From positions 62,001 through 126,000 of the forward strand of contig NZ_FOIB01000016.1 of NCBI RefSeq assembly GCF_900111765.1: a DNA stretch of 64,000 bases, in the 5' to 3' direction. Position numbers and translations under genes: made by a program. Under the pieces are notes generated by a model. It searched no databases, was not told the DNA's origin, and saw only the letters and a list, made by a program, of their open reading frames with translations. This DNA comes from Myxococcus fulvus. GTDB taxonomy: Bacteria; Myxococcota; Myxococcia; Myxococcales; Myxococcaceae. Shown here one piece after another: positions 8,542 to 17,527 of the stretch (position 1 is its first letter; the number at the start of each line of letters is the position of its first letter).

Positions 8542-9333
8542 ATGAGTGACTCGGGCGGACAGGCGTCGGCGAAGTGGGTCATCGAGGTGAAGGACCTGCA
8601 CAAGACCTTCGGGGACAACGCCGCGCTGAGGGGCGTGAACCTGGAGGTGCCCGAGGGCACGACGTGCGTGCTGATGGGGGTGTCGGGCTCCGGCAAGTCG
8701 GTGCTGATGAAGCACATCATGGGGCTGATGCGGCCGGACCGGGGCTTCGTGAAGGTGTACGGGGACGAGGTCGCGAAGATGGACGAGGCGACGCTGAACC
8801 AGATGCGTCGTCAGCAGGGGGTCCTCTTCCAGGCGAATGCCCTGTTCGACTCGCTGAACGTGTACGACAACGTGGCGTTCCCGTTGCGGGAGCGCACGAA
8901 GATGTCGGAGGAGGAGATCCGGCAGACGGTGGACAAGACGTTGGCGATGGTGGGGTTGTCGCATGCCACCACGCGCTTCCCAGGGGAGCTGTCGGGAGGC
9001 ATGCAGAAGCGCGTGGGCTTCGCGCGCGCGGCCATCCTGCAGCCGAAGATCCTGCTCTACGACGACCCCACCGCCGGTCTGGACCCGCTCACGACGGCGT
9101 CGGTGAATGAAATCATCTTCACGGGCAAGCAGCAGCTGGGCGCCACGTCGTTGGTGATTACGCCGGACGTGGCCTCGGCGTTCGGCATGGCGGACCACCT
9201 GGCGCTGATGCACGAGGGGAGAATCGTCGAGTACGGCCCGCCGGACGCCTTCCGTGAGTCCCAGCACCCCGCCGTGCAGGCGTTCCTCAAGAACTACCTG
9301 CGGCGACGCGCACAGCGGGGGCGGACGACGTAG
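8542..9333 (+). CDS. Orphan Mla-type ABC transporter ATPase with altered catalytic residues
   Basis: A 263-residue ABC ATPase of the MlaF/Mkl group that powers lipid movement between outer and inner membranes. Walker A (GVSGSGKS, 46-53), Q-loop region (GVLFQANALFDSLNVYDN), signature LSGGM (150-154) and Walker B (ILLYD, 170-174) are present. Two residues needed for hydrolysis in most ABC ATPases differ: the catalytic Glu after Walker B is Asp (DDPTAGLD, D175), and the H-loop His is Pro (VITPDV, P208). No MlaE permease or MlaD MCE gene is adjacent. ATG 8542 has a good GGAGGG site. It may be a weak or regulatory ATPase serving a permease encoded elsewhere. Confidence 0.92.
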   Translation: MSDSGGQASAKWVIEVKDLHKTFGDNAALRGVNLEVPEGTTCVLMGVSGSGKSVLMKHIMGLMRPDRGFVKVYGDEVAKMDEATLNQMRRQQGVLFQANALFDSLNVYDNVAFPLRERTKMSEEEIRQTVDKTLAMVGLSHATTRFPGELSGGMQKRVGFARAAILQPKILLYDDPTAGLDPLTTASVNEIIFTGKQQLGATSLVITPDVASAFGMADHLALMHEGRIVEYGPPDAFRESQHPAVQAFLKNYLRRRAQRGRTT

Positions 9334-9344
9334 GGCCCGAGAGC

Positions 9345-10862
9345 TTACGGCGTGCAGTAGCGGACCGCGTCCAGCGAGCTGCCCTCCACCGTGGACGTCA
9401 TGTAGAGCGCGCCCACGCGGCGAGGCGCGAGCTTCTCCATCAGGACCCACTGGGAATACCGATGCAGTGGCAGGTCCTCCAGGCCCGGTGTCCGGTCCAC
9501 CAGCGAATGTCCCTCATCCTGGGTCCACAGGCGCGCGGTCCAGCCGAGCATGGGGTCGCCTCCCGGGGACGGCGCCTCGTGGTCCTTGTACTCGGAGAGC
9601 CACGCCAACCGCAGCACGCCTTCGTCCGCGAGCGCGCCGTACCAGACGACCTGGGGCGCGGGCACTTCGCTCCAGGTCTCCCCCATGCCTCCACTGAAGA
9701 GGTTCTGGACGACCTGGACCTGGGTGACCCACGGCGGTCCCACCCGCGAGCGCATCAGCAACACCGGCGACTCCAGCGGGCCTCCACGCGTGGCCCCCAG
9801 CTCCACCAGTTGAGGCGCCGCGCCATACGCGAGCTCGAAGGAGCGCTCGTCGCCCACCGGGTCCAGGTGGGTGTCGAAGCGGCGCAGCCGCACGGTATCG
9901 CCCCCCAGCGCGGGGGATTCATCGGTCACTGCCACCAGGACTTCTTCGTTGCGCAGCACGAGGACGTCACTGGTCCATGGCTGCTTTCTCTCGGGACTCG
10001 TGAAGAGCACCTTCGGCGCGACGAGCACCTGTCCCCGGAGGTCCGTCACCGCCCCCATCACCTGGAACGGAGGTGTCTGCTCGGTCCCCGTACGCCAGAC
10101 CACCACCACCCGGTCTCCCTGGGGAGACGTCGCCATCCGAGGCGCTCGCCCATCTCCCTGCCAGTCGACGAGAGGGTACTCCAGCAGCTCACCCTCGGGC
10201 CCGGTCTTCGGCGAGCCCTGGGCATCCAACGGGACGAGATACGTGCGGAATGGGGGCCTGAGGCCCGGGCCATGCGTGGCGTAGACCAACGCGAGCCCGT
10301 CCTGCGTTCGCAGGAGCTTCGCCGCAAAACTCTCTCCCACCGGCACGTCCTTGCGAGTCCAGGGCATCGACACTGTCCCGGTTCCCTGCAGCACCAGGTC
10401 CGTGTTCAACCGCAGGATGCGAACCCCATTGCCGCTCATGGACACGAAGACGCCCTGGTCCGTCCGGAGAATGGAGAGGCCGTTCACATAGGGCATCTCC
10501 AGGTTCGTGACGCGCGACGAGAACGACGGGTCCGTCACGCCGTCACAATCGTTGTCGAGTCCGTCACAGCGCGTCTCCGCGCGCTCGTAGTCCGCGCCAT
10601 AGGAGAGCGCCGTGCACTCCGGCTCGTACGCTCCATCCACCAGCGCGCGCTTTGCTCCGGCGCAGACGCCGTGCTGCTTCTCGCAGGCCAGCGGGTCCGT
10701 GCCTGCGTCACCGAGGCCCGCGTCCTCATTGCCTCCATCAGGGCCCGCGTCCGGTCCACCATCCTCCACCACCGTGCCCGCGTCGCCCTTCCCCTCCGAG
10801 GAATCGCACCCCGTCACCACCAGCAACAGGACCAGGACAGCCCGCCAATACCTTGCAGTCAT
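9345..10862 (-). CDS. MopE-like lipoprotein, tandem paralog 1
   Basis: A 505-residue lipoprotein. ATG 10862 is chosen because it puts the lipobox (VVTGC) at residue 19 and aligns with the starts of the two paralogs upstream; an in-frame ATG at 10904 is an alternative. After the lipidated Cys comes an Asp/Gly/Ala-rich spacer, then a Cys cluster with the motif CDGLDNDCDGVTDPS. That motif is the putative metal-binding repeat of MopE-type proteins (family knowledge). The remaining 380 residues look beta-rich and propeller-like and end in DAVRYCTP, conserved in all three copies. Function unknown. It converges on the ABC ATPase gene, stop to stop in 12 bp. Confidence 0.85.
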   Translation of the reverse strand: MTARYWRAVLVLLLVVTGCDSSEGKGDAGTVVEDGGPDAGPDGGNEDAGLGDAGTDPLACEKQHGVCAGAKRALVDGAYEPECTALSYGADYERAETRCDGLDNDCDGVTDPSFSSRVTNLEMPYVNGLSILRTDQGVFVSMSGNGVRILRLNTDLVLQGTGTVSMPWTRKDVPVGESFAAKLLRTQDGLALVYATHGPGLRPPFRTYLVPLDAQGSPKTGPEGELLEYPLVDWQGDGRAPRMATSPQGDRVVVVWRTGTEQTPPFQVMGAVTDLRGQVLVAPKVLFTSPERKQPWTSDVLVLRNEEVLVAVTDESPALGGDTVRLRRFDTHLDPVGDERSFELAYGAAPQLVELGATRGGPLESPVLLMRSRVGPPWVTQVQVVQNLFSGGMGETWSEVPAPQVVWYGALADEGVLRLAWLSEYKDHEAPSPGGDPMLGWTARLWTQDEGHSLVDRTPGLEDLPLHRYSQWVLMEKLAPRRVGALYMTSTVEGSSLDAVRYCTP

Positions 10863-10924
10863 TCCTCGAAGCCTTGCATGTCGATGCGCGTCGGAACCAG
10901 TCATGGTTGTGTCATGACCAGGAA

Positions 10925-10956
10925 CCCCGCGAAGGCCTGACCTGACGTCCGCGGGG
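10925..10956 (-). terminator. Stem-loop after tandem paralog 2
   Basis: CCCCGCG / CGCGGGG arms of 7 bp lie 17 bp beyond the stop of the paralog at 10973-12490. The same arms and flanking bases recur at 12553-12585, so this stem-loop was duplicated with the gene. No T-tract. Confidence 0.5.
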
Positions 10957-10972
10957 CTCTTGCTTCACGACT

Positions 10973-12490
10973 TCACGGCGTGCAGTAGCGGACCGCGTCC
11001 AGGAACTGCCCAGCGTCCGTGGTCGCCGTGTACATCGTCGCCATGCGGCGGGGTGCCACCTTCTCCATCAGCACCCACATCGCATGCTCATTCAGAGGCA
11101 TCAGCTCCAACCCTGGCGTCCGATCCACCGGTGCGTCGCCCACGTCTTGCGTCCACAACCGCCCCCAATAGATCGGCGTGTTGTTCTCCCACCCGTCAAA
11201 GAACCTCGACAGCCAGGACAGCCTCAACACACCCTCGTCGACGAAGACCCCGAACCAGGGCACATAGGCCGGGGTGTCCATCACCCAAGTCACCGGCTGG
11301 CCGCCCTCGAACAGGTGACCCGCCACGCGAATCCAGCGGCGATACTCCGGAGCCTCACGGCTGCGCCACACCAACACCGGCGAGGCGAGCGGGGCCCCCG
11401 CCGACGCCCCCAGGTCGACCAACTGAGGGACTGGCTCCTCAGACGTCGTGAAGGCTCGCTCCTCCCCCACCTGCTCCAACGCCGCGTCGAGCCGGCGCAC
11501 TCGGACGGTGCCCTGCCCCTTCCCTGACTCCTCCGCCAGCGCCACCAGGAGCTCACCATTGCGCAGCCACAGCGCACTCCGTGGAGAGGGCGCCCAGTTC
11601 GACGCACTCTCGAAGAGCACTTTGGGCGCCACGAGCACCTGCCCCTTCGAATCCACCACGGTGCCCATCACCTGGACGGGTTGAGTCGGGGGCCTTCCCG
11701 TCGTCCAGAGCACCACCAGCCGGTCATGCTCGGTTGACGCAGCCACCACCGTGCGCCCCTCATCCATCGGCCGGTCGAGCAGCCGATATTCCAGCACCTC
11801 ACCGTCCGCCCCCCGCTTGGGTGCCCCATTCGCCTCGAGCGGGACGAGGTAGGCGTTGAGCGGGGCCACCCTGAAGCTCATGGTGGAGTAGAACAGGGCA
11901 AGCCCTTCCGAGGTCCGCACCAGCTTCGCGGTGCGCACGTACTGCCGAGCCGTCCCCGTGCGCACCCAGGCCATCGGCACGTTCGACGTCTCCTGAACCC
12001 GCAGGTTCTCGTCCAGCCGGAGGACGCGCGCGTCGGTCGCCCCGTCGAAGACCGCCACCAACACCCCCGCCTCAGTCCGGAGACTGGAGAGCTGCCCCAC
12101 CTCGTACCCACCAGAGAGTGCCGTGACGCGTGACTCCACCGACGGGTCCGTCACACCGTCGCAGTCATTGTCGAGCCCGTCACAGCGCGTCTCCGCGCTC
12201 TCGTAGTCCGCGCCATAGGAGCGCGCCGTGCACTCCGGCTCGTACGCTCCATCCACCAGCGCGCGCTTCGCTCCGGCGCACACACCCCGCTGCTTCTCGC
12301 AGGCCAGCGGGTCCGTGCCTGCATCACCGGGCCCCGCGTCTCCCGGACCTCCGTCCCCGGGAACTCCACCGTCCTCCCGAGAGCCGCTGTCCTCCTCCAC
12401 CGAGCCCGCGTCCCCCTTCGAACCCGAGGACCCGCACCCCACTGTCACCAACAGGAGGGCCAGGCCCATCCCCAAACACCTTGCATTCAT
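10973..12490 (-). CDS. MopE-like lipoprotein, tandem paralog 2
   Basis: A 505-residue lipoprotein of the same length and layout as its downstream neighbour: signal peptide with Cys in VTVGCGSS, acidic spacer (repeated GDAG), Cys cluster with CDGLDNDCDGVTDPS, long beta-rich C-terminal part and final DAVRYCTP. The lipobox has Thr at -3, a little off consensus. Conservation with paralog 1 runs upstream of the start codon and downstream of the stop, including a stem-loop, so the copies came from a tandem duplication of gene plus flanks. Sequence differences are spread along the whole protein, suggesting an old duplication or diversifying selection. Function unknown; surface-exposed metal- or ligand-binding is a guess from the motif. 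Confidence 0.85.
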   Translation of the reverse strand: MNARCLGMGLALLLVTVGCGSSGSKGDAGSVEEDSGSREDGGVPGDGGPGDAGPGDAGTDPLACEKQRGVCAGAKRALVDGAYEPECTARSYGADYESAETRCDGLDNDCDGVTDPSVESRVTALSGGYEVGQLSSLRTEAGVLVAVFDGATDARVLRLDENLRVQETSNVPMAWVRTGTARQYVRTAKLVRTSEGLALFYSTMSFRVAPLNAYLVPLEANGAPKRGADGEVLEYRLLDRPMDEGRTVVAASTEHDRLVVLWTTGRPPTQPVQVMGTVVDSKGQVLVAPKVLFESASNWAPSPRSALWLRNGELLVALAEESGKGQGTVRVRRLDAALEQVGEERAFTTSEEPVPQLVDLGASAGAPLASPVLVWRSREAPEYRRWIRVAGHLFEGGQPVTWVMDTPAYVPWFGVFVDEGVLRLSWLSRFFDGWENNTPIYWGRLWTQDVGDAPVDRTPGLELMPLNEHAMWVLMEKVAPRRMATMYTATTDAGQFLDAVRYCTP

Positions 12491-12552
12491 GCTTCGCAGC
12501 TTCGCACGTCGCGGCGCATTCGACCCAGTCATGGTTGCGCCATGACCAGGAG

Positions 12553-12585
12553 CCCCGCGAAAGCCTGACACGGCGTCTCGCGGGG
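12553..12585 (-). terminator. Stem-loop after tandem paralog 3
   Basis: CCCCGCG / CGCGGGG arms, 19-nt loop, 17 bp beyond the stop of the paralog at 12602-14164. It is the duplicate of the stem-loop at 10925-10956. Confidence 0.5.
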
Positions 12586-12601
12586 CCCGCGCCTCACGAC
12601 T

Positions 12602-14164
12602 TCACTGCGTGCAGTAGCGGACCGCGTCCAGGAACAGCCCCTCGTCCGTGGACACCATGTACATCGCCGCCATGCGCCGTGGCGCCACCTTCTCCATCAA
12701 CACCCACTGCGCCTCCGCCGGCAGCCGCATCGGCTCCAGCGCCGGCGTCCGCTCCACCGCCGCCCCGCCCGGCTCCTGCGCCCACAGCCGCCCCCAGAAC
12801 CTCGCCGCGCCCCCCTCGCCCGGGTCATACACCTTCGACAACCAGGACAGCTGAACCACCCCGTCGCCGCCGTGCGCGCCGTACCACGGCACGAACCCCT
12901 CGGGCTCCTCCGTCCACGTCGCGGGCATCCCTCCCTCGAACAGGCTGCTCGTCACCTGAATCCGGGCACGGAAGTCCGGCGCCTCCCGCACCCGCAACAC
13001 CAACACCGGCGACACCAACGGCTCTCCCGCCGCCTCGCCCCGGTCCACCAACAACGGCATCGGTGACTCGGAGACCGTGAACACCCGCTCCTCCCCCACC
13101 TGCTCCAACGCCTCATCGAGCCGGCGCACCCGCACCACCTCTTGCGTCACCCCCGACCGCGACTCCCCCATCGCCACCAACACCTCACCGTTGCGCAGCC
13201 ACAGCACACTCGCCGGATACGGCGTCCCTCCCGACGTGCTCTCGAAGAGCACCTTCGGCGCCACGAGCACCTGCCCCCGCGCATCCGTCACCTTCCCCAT
13301 CACCTGCATCGGCGGCGCCTGCTCGGAACCCGCTCGCCACAGCACCACCACGCGCTCCCCCGTCGGCGACGCCGCCACCAGCGACGACGAGCTGTCGAAC
13401 TCCCGGTCCAACATCGGATACTCCACCAGCGCGCCCCCAGCGTCCGTCCTCGGCGCACCCTCCCCATCCAGCGGAACCAGATACGCCCGCAGCGGCGGCG
13501 AGAGGTCCTCCGTCGTCGCGTAGTACAGCGCGGGCCCCTCCTCCGTCCGCACCAGCCTCGCGCTGCGCGGCATCGCCGCCGCCTCTCCCGTGCGCGTCCA
13601 CGGATACGGCACCCCCGAGGTCCCCTGGAGCACCAGGTTCGAATCCAATCGCAGGATGCGCGCCTCACTCCCCGAATCCAGCACCGCCACCCACACCCCC
13701 GTCTCCGTCCGGAGGCTCGACACCAACCCACCGTGCACGGAGAAACCCAGCGCCGCCACCCGAGACGTGCTCGACGGGTCCGTCACCCCATCACAGTCAT
13801 TGTCCAACCCATCACACCGCGTCTCCGAGCCCTCGTAATCCTCGCCATAGGAGAGCGCCGTGCACACCGACTCGTAGACGCCATCCACCTTCGCGCGCTT
13901 CGCCCCCACGCAGACCCCGTGCGTCTTCTCACACGGTGGCCCCGCCTCCACCACGCCCCCATCCACGCCCGCGTCCACCGGTCCCGCGTCCGGCGTGCCC
14001 GAGTCCGGCGCCCCTGCATCCGGTGCCCCCGCGTCCGGCACCACCCCGCCCCCGTCCTCTTGCTGCACCGCGCCCGGCCCACCCTTCGACTCCGACGAAC
14101 CACAGGCCGTCATCACACACATCAACAACAACCCCATCCCCACCTGAATACACTTGGCTTGCAT
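12602..14164 (-). CDS. MopE-like lipoprotein, tandem paralog 3
   Basis: A 520-residue lipoprotein, upstream-most of three tandem paralogs. ATG 14164 is preferred over the longer open frame because it alone gives a clean lipoprotein signal (MCVMTAC). Its acidic spacer is longer than in the others and built of PDAGAPDAG-like repeats. The Cys cluster with CDGLDNDCDGVTDPS and the terminal DAVRYCTQ are kept. Its upstream sequence is unrelated to the region shared by the other two, and its third codon positions are even more C-rich. Whether the three are co-transcribed is unclear, since stem-loops separate them. Confidence 0.85.
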   Translation of the reverse strand: MQAKCIQVGMGLLLMCVMTACGSSESKGGPGAVQQEDGGGVVPDAGAPDAGAPDSGTPDAGPVDAGVDGGVVEAGPPCEKTHGVCVGAKRAKVDGVYESVCTALSYGEDYEGSETRCDGLDNDCDGVTDPSSTSRVAALGFSVHGGLVSSLRTETGVWVAVLDSGSEARILRLDSNLVLQGTSGVPYPWTRTGEAAAMPRSARLVRTEEGPALYYATTEDLSPPLRAYLVPLDGEGAPRTDAGGALVEYPMLDREFDSSSSLVAASPTGERVVVLWRAGSEQAPPMQVMGKVTDARGQVLVAPKVLFESTSGGTPYPASVLWLRNGEVLVAMGESRSGVTQEVVRVRRLDEALEQVGEERVFTVSESPMPLLVDRGEAAGEPLVSPVLVLRVREAPDFRARIQVTSSLFEGGMPATWTEEPEGFVPWYGAHGGDGVVQLSWLSKVYDPGEGGAARFWGRLWAQEPGGAAVERTPALEPMRLPAEAQWVLMEKVAPRRMAAMYMVSTDEGLFLDAVRYCTQ

Positions 14165-14323
14165 GCGACCCAGGTTGCACGCGACCCACCTCGAAAGCCA
14201 CGACAACCCGAGTCTCGCGAAACCTTGTCTTCTCGGAATGCAACCCCACGACAATCCCACCACTGTCACGGAAACACCGTGCACCCCGACTGCAGACATG
14301 AACTCCGGCTGATACAAACACGA

Positions 14324-14356
14324 ACGCCCGCGAGGGCACGGGGCTCTCGCGGGCGT
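14324..14356 (-). terminator. Intrinsic terminator of the propeller/cytochrome gene
   Basis: Perfect 11-bp stem (ACGCCCGCGAG / CTCGCGGGCGT) with an 11-nt loop, 16 bp past the stop of the minus-strand gene at 14373-17174. It is followed in that direction by a T-rich run (TTCGTGTTTGT), so this is a convincing rho-independent terminator. Confidence 0.8.
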
Positions 14357-14372
14357 CCGAAGTGTTCACTCC

Positions 14373-17174
14373 TCAGCGATTGAGGCCGATGCGCGGACCC
14401 GAGCCCGGCGGCACGCAGGTGTAGGTGACCTCCTGGCCCGCCGTCTTCGCGTGGTTGCGCAGCGCCGCGTCGGACACGCTCGCCGTGGTGCCGTCATCCG
14501 GGATGAAGCCGTTGCCCGACGGGCTGAAGAGGAAGCCCTTCACCCGCCCGCCCAACGCCACCTTCGCGATGAGGTCGCACTCCGTCACGCCCGCCCCCAA
14601 TATCTTCGAGGCGAACGGCGTGCGCGCGCGCTGCAACAACAAGTCGATGCGCGGCCCCACCGCCGAGGCGTTGGTGCTCGTCAAGGTCACCTGCTGCCCC
14701 ACGATGGGCGCCAGGTCCGTGTCGAACGCGAGCAACAGCTGCTCCACGTCCCGGCGCGTGGCGTCCGGGTTGTTCAGCGGGAAGCCCACGCCGATGCTCG
14801 GGATGAACACGATGGCCGACAGGAAGCGCGCCATGGTGTCCACCGCGCCGTCGTGCACGAAGCCAAACCCTCGCACCTGGTCTCCCTGCCAGCCGCTGTC
14901 CGGCGCCAGGAAGAAGGGCGTCGTCGCGTTCCCGAACATGCCGACCTTCTGATACATGTTTCGCAAGTGCGGAATCTTCACGATTTGAGGGATGTTCTCG
15001 AAGCTCGCCATGCCATCCGTGCCGTAGAAGCCCTGCGCCGGGCTCAGCCGGTGGCAGCCCTCACACGTGAAGCCCAGCCCCTCTCCGAACGGAATGCCAT
15101 CCGAGCGGCGTGAGCCCGCGTAGAAGTCCAACCCCCGCTGCTGCGCCGCCGTCAGCGAGTTGTCCAGGTTGCGCACCGGGTTGGGCGGCAGCTGCACCTG
15201 CAGCTGGAAGTCGGTGAAGCGCTGCATCTCCGTCTGCGTGGGCGCGGTGGAGCGGCCCAAAAGCCCCTCGAACGCGACGATGAAGTTCATGAACGACAGG
15301 TTGGGGTCCGTGCCCGACGTGCCGAAGAAGCCCGTGGAGCGGTCACCTCTCCAGTGCATCGGGCCGGACACCACCATGCCGCGCAACGTCTGCGTCGTCA
15401 TGGGGCCCTTCATCGGGTGGAAGTCCTCCACGTTGCCCGAGCCGTTGATGTGCGGCTTGAGCAGCTCCGCCGCGCCCAACAGGCGCCCAGGAATCGGGTT
15501 CTGAGTCACGTCGTCATCCGGGTTGCCCAAATCCCACGCCAGGTCATCCATGTCGCCGAAGATGTGGCAGCTGGCGCACGAGGCCTCACCATTGGCGGAG
15601 AACGTCGCCGCGTCGTAGAGGATGGGGCGGCCCTGCACCACGGAGGCGGGCTCGGGGTTGGGCAGCACCTGCTTGGAAAGCTCCGCGCGCGTGGCCAGGT
15701 CGATGACCTTCACCGCGTTGTCGAAGCGGGTCAGCACGTAGAGGCGACCTCTCGCCTCGTCCAGGATGAGGCCGCTGGGGCCGCCGCCGCTGACGGGGAT
15801 GTAGGCCGCGCTGTTGAGCCGCGGGTTGAAGCTGTCCGCCTCCAGGGCCTGCGTGTCGAACACGCCCACCTTGCTGGAGCTGTACGCGGCCACGTACAGC
15901 GTGCGCCCGTCCGAGCTGACCGCCATGTCCACCGGCGTGGCCAGGCTGTGGTTCTTCGCCGTCCGGTCGAAGGCCGGGTCCGTGGCCAGCTTCGTGTAGT
16001 CCAGGTGCTTGTTGAGGTGCCGGGGCAGCACGCTGCCGCCGAGGATGGCGGTGATGCGCGTCTCCGCCAGGTGGCCCTGCACCGTGGTGCCGCCGTAGTT
16101 GCCGGGGCCCTCGAAGCGCACGTGGTTGAAGGCCTCCGTGTTGGACACGTACACCGTGCCCGTCACCGGGTTGGTCGCCATGTTGAACAGCGTGGTGCCC
16201 ACGTGCGAGTACGCCGCCTTCTGCCCCAGCGAGTTCGCGTCCACCGCGAAGACATCCTGGTCCGGCAGCCGGAAGCGCACCGCGTTGTTCCAATTGCGCC
16301 CCAGCTCGTCCTGCCACCGGTTCGTCTGGTTGTTGTACTTCACGATGAGCGCCACCTCGGGCGCGCGGATGCCCTCGTGGTTGGTGGCGGGGCCCGGGCT
16401 GCCGCCCGGATAGATGGAGCCGTTCACCAGACAGGGCAGATAGGGATTGAAGCCCTCACAGACGGTCTCCTCCAGGAGGGACGTCGTCTGGTTGCCCGAC
16501 TTGAAGACGGCCGCGTACACCGTCTGCTTGTCCGGGCTCACCGTCAGCGCGCGCGGCGTGTCCCCGAAGAAGTTGAGGATGCGCACGGGTGTGCCGCCCA
16601 GCGAGGCGCCCAGGTTGGCCGGGTCGAACACCCAGACGTCCGCGCGGCCCACGCCCGGCGTGGTCAGCTTCGGGTCTCCGGCGCCCGGCACCGCCGCGAT
16701 GGACGAATGCGTGCGGTGCTGCCCGCGGTGCGCCGTGGTGATGAAGGCCCGGCCCCCCGTGCCCGCGAAGACGATGTCGCGCGGCTCGTCACCCACCAGC
16801 AGCGTGCGCACCACGCGCGGCGTGCCCGTGAGCGACACCACGCTCACGCTGTCCGACAGGTGGTTGACCACCCAGACCTCATTGTCATTGCGCGCGGCGA
16901 CGGCGATGGGCTCCAGGCCCACCTGCACGCGCGACTGGAGCGTCAGGCCATTGGCGCCCACGGTGAAGATGGACAGGCTGTTGTCCGGCGTGTTCACCGC
17001 GAACAGCCGCGTGCGGTCCGGCGACAACGCCAGCGGGCGCACCTGACCGCTCTCGAAGGCGATGAACGACGGCGGCGCCGCCAGCGCGGGGGTGAAGCCG
17101 GGCGACATGACGGCGAGCAGCGCCGCCGCCGCCAGCAAGGACTTCTGGATACCTCTGAGTCTCGGGGGAGTCAT
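14373..17174 (-). CDS. Secreted beta-propeller fused to di-haem cytochrome c domains
   Basis: A 933-residue protein. ATG 17174 is used because a Sec signal peptide follows at once (LLAAAALLAVMSPG, cleavage near LAA-PP). Residues 30-510 are YVTN/YncE-like propeller repeats (LALSPDRTRLFAVN, EVWVVNHLSDSVSVV, RALTVSPDKQTVYAA, MAVSSDGRTLYVAAY). The second half has two c-type haem sites, CASCH (about 533) and CEGCH (about 704), with MauG/cytochrome-peroxidase-like surroundings (MKGPMTTQTLRGM, HWRGDR, PHLRNMYQKVGMFG, GFVHDGAVDT). It is probably a periplasmic electron-transfer enzyme or peroxidase. It diverges from an AraC-type regulator that may control it. Confidence 0.9.
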   Translation of the reverse strand: MTPPRLRGIQKSLLAAAALLAVMSPGFTPALAAPPSFIAFESGQVRPLALSPDRTRLFAVNTPDNSLSIFTVGANGLTLQSRVQVGLEPIAVAARNDNEVWVVNHLSDSVSVVSLTGTPRVVRTLLVGDEPRDIVFAGTGGRAFITTAHRGQHRTHSSIAAVPGAGDPKLTTPGVGRADVWVFDPANLGASLGGTPVRILNFFGDTPRALTVSPDKQTVYAAVFKSGNQTTSLLEETVCEGFNPYLPCLVNGSIYPGGSPGPATNHEGIRAPEVALIVKYNNQTNRWQDELGRNWNNAVRFRLPDQDVFAVDANSLGQKAAYSHVGTTLFNMATNPVTGTVYVSNTEAFNHVRFEGPGNYGGTTVQGHLAETRITAILGGSVLPRHLNKHLDYTKLATDPAFDRTAKNHSLATPVDMAVSSDGRTLYVAAYSSSKVGVFDTQALEADSFNPRLNSAAYIPVSGGGPSGLILDEARGRLYVLTRFDNAVKVIDLATRAELSKQVLPNPEPASVVQGRPILYDAATFSANGEASCASCHIFGDMDDLAWDLGNPDDDVTQNPIPGRLLGAAELLKPHINGSGNVEDFHPMKGPMTTQTLRGMVVSGPMHWRGDRSTGFFGTSGTDPNLSFMNFIVAFEGLLGRSTAPTQTEMQRFTDFQLQVQLPPNPVRNLDNSLTAAQQRGLDFYAGSRRSDGIPFGEGLGFTCEGCHRLSPAQGFYGTDGMASFENIPQIVKIPHLRNMYQKVGMFGNATTPFFLAPDSGWQGDQVRGFGFVHDGAVDTMARFLSAIVFIPSIGVGFPLNNPDATRRDVEQLLLAFDTDLAPIVGQQVTLTSTNASAVGPRIDLLLQRARTPFASKILGAGVTECDLIAKVALGGRVKGFLFSPSGNGFIPDDGTTASVSDAALRNHAKTAGQEVTYTCVPPGSGPRIGLNR

Positions 17175-17527
17175 GGGGATGCCAGACCTCTGGGGATGAC
17201 AGGGGGACGACCACGGCGAGAGCCCATCCCACGCCGCGAACCGCGAGGCCCCACGCACACGCCGGCCCCACGCGGCGGGGACCTTCCGCCGACGGCAATG
17301 GGCTGCAGGAATGTGAGCGGGGTGGAAAAGCGTGGAGCCCTTGAACGGCTACGCTCGGACGGGTCTACAGACAGACATGATGCAATGCGTTACCAAGAGG
17401 ACACACTGATGCGGGATTGAGCATCCTCACCTCCGACATGGCAGGATTCCGAGGAAGCCACGGTATCGCTGAGCGGCCCTGGACCGCTTGCCCCATTGCG
17501 CCAATTCCCTTGGCCGAAGGCGACAAC
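17175..17527. other. Divergent intergenic region between cytochrome and AraC genes
   Basis: These 353 bp contain no supported gene. The region should hold the promoters of both divergent genes and any operator for the AraC protein. I see no clear -35/-10 pair or strong inverted repeat. Confidence 0.4.
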
